The position numbers were made by a program, and so were the translations under genes. Positions 13,630 to 13,666 of a stretch of 13,666 bases of DNA are shown here, piece by piece. This DNA comes from CBDDRG01 sp051306415. GTDB taxonomy: Bacteria; Pseudomonadota; Gammaproteobacteria; Pseudomonadales; Porticoccaceae. The notes under the pieces are model-generated. The model saw only the letters and a program-made list of their open reading frames with translations. It searched no databases and was not told the origin of the DNA. The stretch spans positions 1 through 13,666 of the forward strand of contig JBPPNE010000043.1 of assembly GCA_051306415.1 (NCBI GenBank), in the 5' to 3' direction. Numbering within the stretch: position 1 is the first letter of the stretch; every line of letters starts with the position of its first letter.

Positions 13630-13666
13630 GCATAACGAGTTGATGCGAACAGCGTCGCCAAGCTTC
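13630..13666 (+). other. left half of a probable attC site (cut by window edge)
   Basis: GCATAAC (13630-13636) has the AAC end of the R'' box, although one base departs from RYYYAAC. It is followed by GAGTT and GATGCGAACAGC, which resembles the spacer and L'' box of cassette attC sites. The matching L' and R' halves, with a GTTRRRY-type core, would lie within about 30-100 bp to the right, outside the window. Confidence 0.45.

Larger units (their letters stand above)
13485..13666 (+). mobile_element. probable first gene cassette of an integron array (partial)
   Basis: The segment runs from the attI-like cut G^TTATGC to the start of an attC-like site at 13630 and continues beyond the window. 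It contains no plus-strand frame longer than a few dozen codons: frames starting at ATG 13570 and 13599 encode 12 and 14 residues. It therefore looks like a short cassette without an obvious gene, carrying a strong hairpin at 13507-13532. A 61-codon minus-strand frame crosses both ends of the cassette and is not credible. The call depends on the two core sites and the neighbouring integrase remnant. Confidence 0.45.

Noticed and set aside
13448..13633. A 61-codon minus-strand frame across the presumed cassette
   Set aside because: It starts inside the attC-like box and ends beyond the attI core, has no ribosome site, and would span a recombination junction.
1..13666. tRNA, rRNA, CRISPR arrays or complete insertion sequences
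   Set aside because: No cloverleaf, rRNA block, regularly spaced repeat set or transposase with terminal repeats was seen.

Overview
The window looks like a chromosomal segment of a GC-rich gammaproteobacterium. ParC carries an enterobacterial-style quinolone region, RecG is full length, and the right edge holds a remnant integron integrase of the proteobacterial chromosomal type. A marine Cellvibrionales-like lineage (Halieaceae/Spongiibacteraceae) would fit the mix of acyl-CoA dehydrogenases, sulfotransferases and a luciferase-like monooxygenase. That assignment is inference only.

Layout, left to right. (1) 1-2397, minus strand: two adjacent acyl-CoA dehydrogenase genes. One retains a catalytic Glu and the other has lost it at both known positions, which is the pattern of heteromeric (alpha2-beta2) enzymes acting on bulky acyl-CoAs such as steroid side chains. 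(2) 2558-4813, minus: parC (topoisomerase IV subunit A), with a terminator-like hairpin after it and a candidate promoter for the dehydrogenase pair. parE is not in the window. (3) 5095-5790, minus: a family 2 glycosyltransferase of visibly lower GC than its surroundings. (4) 5939-6865, minus: a PAPS-dependent sulfotransferase. (5) 7111-9170, plus: a luciferase-like flavin monooxygenase translationally coupled to an alpha/beta hydrolase, followed by a hairpin terminator. (6) 9246-9662, plus: a low-GC small protein with a possible PD-(D/E)XK-like motif. (7) 9713-11851, plus: recG. (8) 11924-12853, plus: a second sulfotransferase, clearly paralogous to the first. (9) 12943-13666: an integron remnant. 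It has an IntI integrase truncated after its N-terminal core-binding domain (minus strand), an attI-like region with a 48-codon ORF of unknown meaning, and the start of what appears to be a gene cassette bounded by the mutually complementary core sites GTTATGC and GCATAAC.

How the parts work together: parC and recG are housekeeping genes. The dehydrogenase pair, monooxygenase/hydrolase pair and two sulfotransferases suggest accessory metabolism of hydrophobic or steroid-like compounds (oxidation, hydrolysis, beta-oxidation, sulfation), but no substrate can be read from the sequence. The integron remnant is the least ordinary part: a cassette platform whose own integrase lacks the whole catalytic domain. 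Large open frames antisense to the GC-rich genes are shadows and are not annotated.
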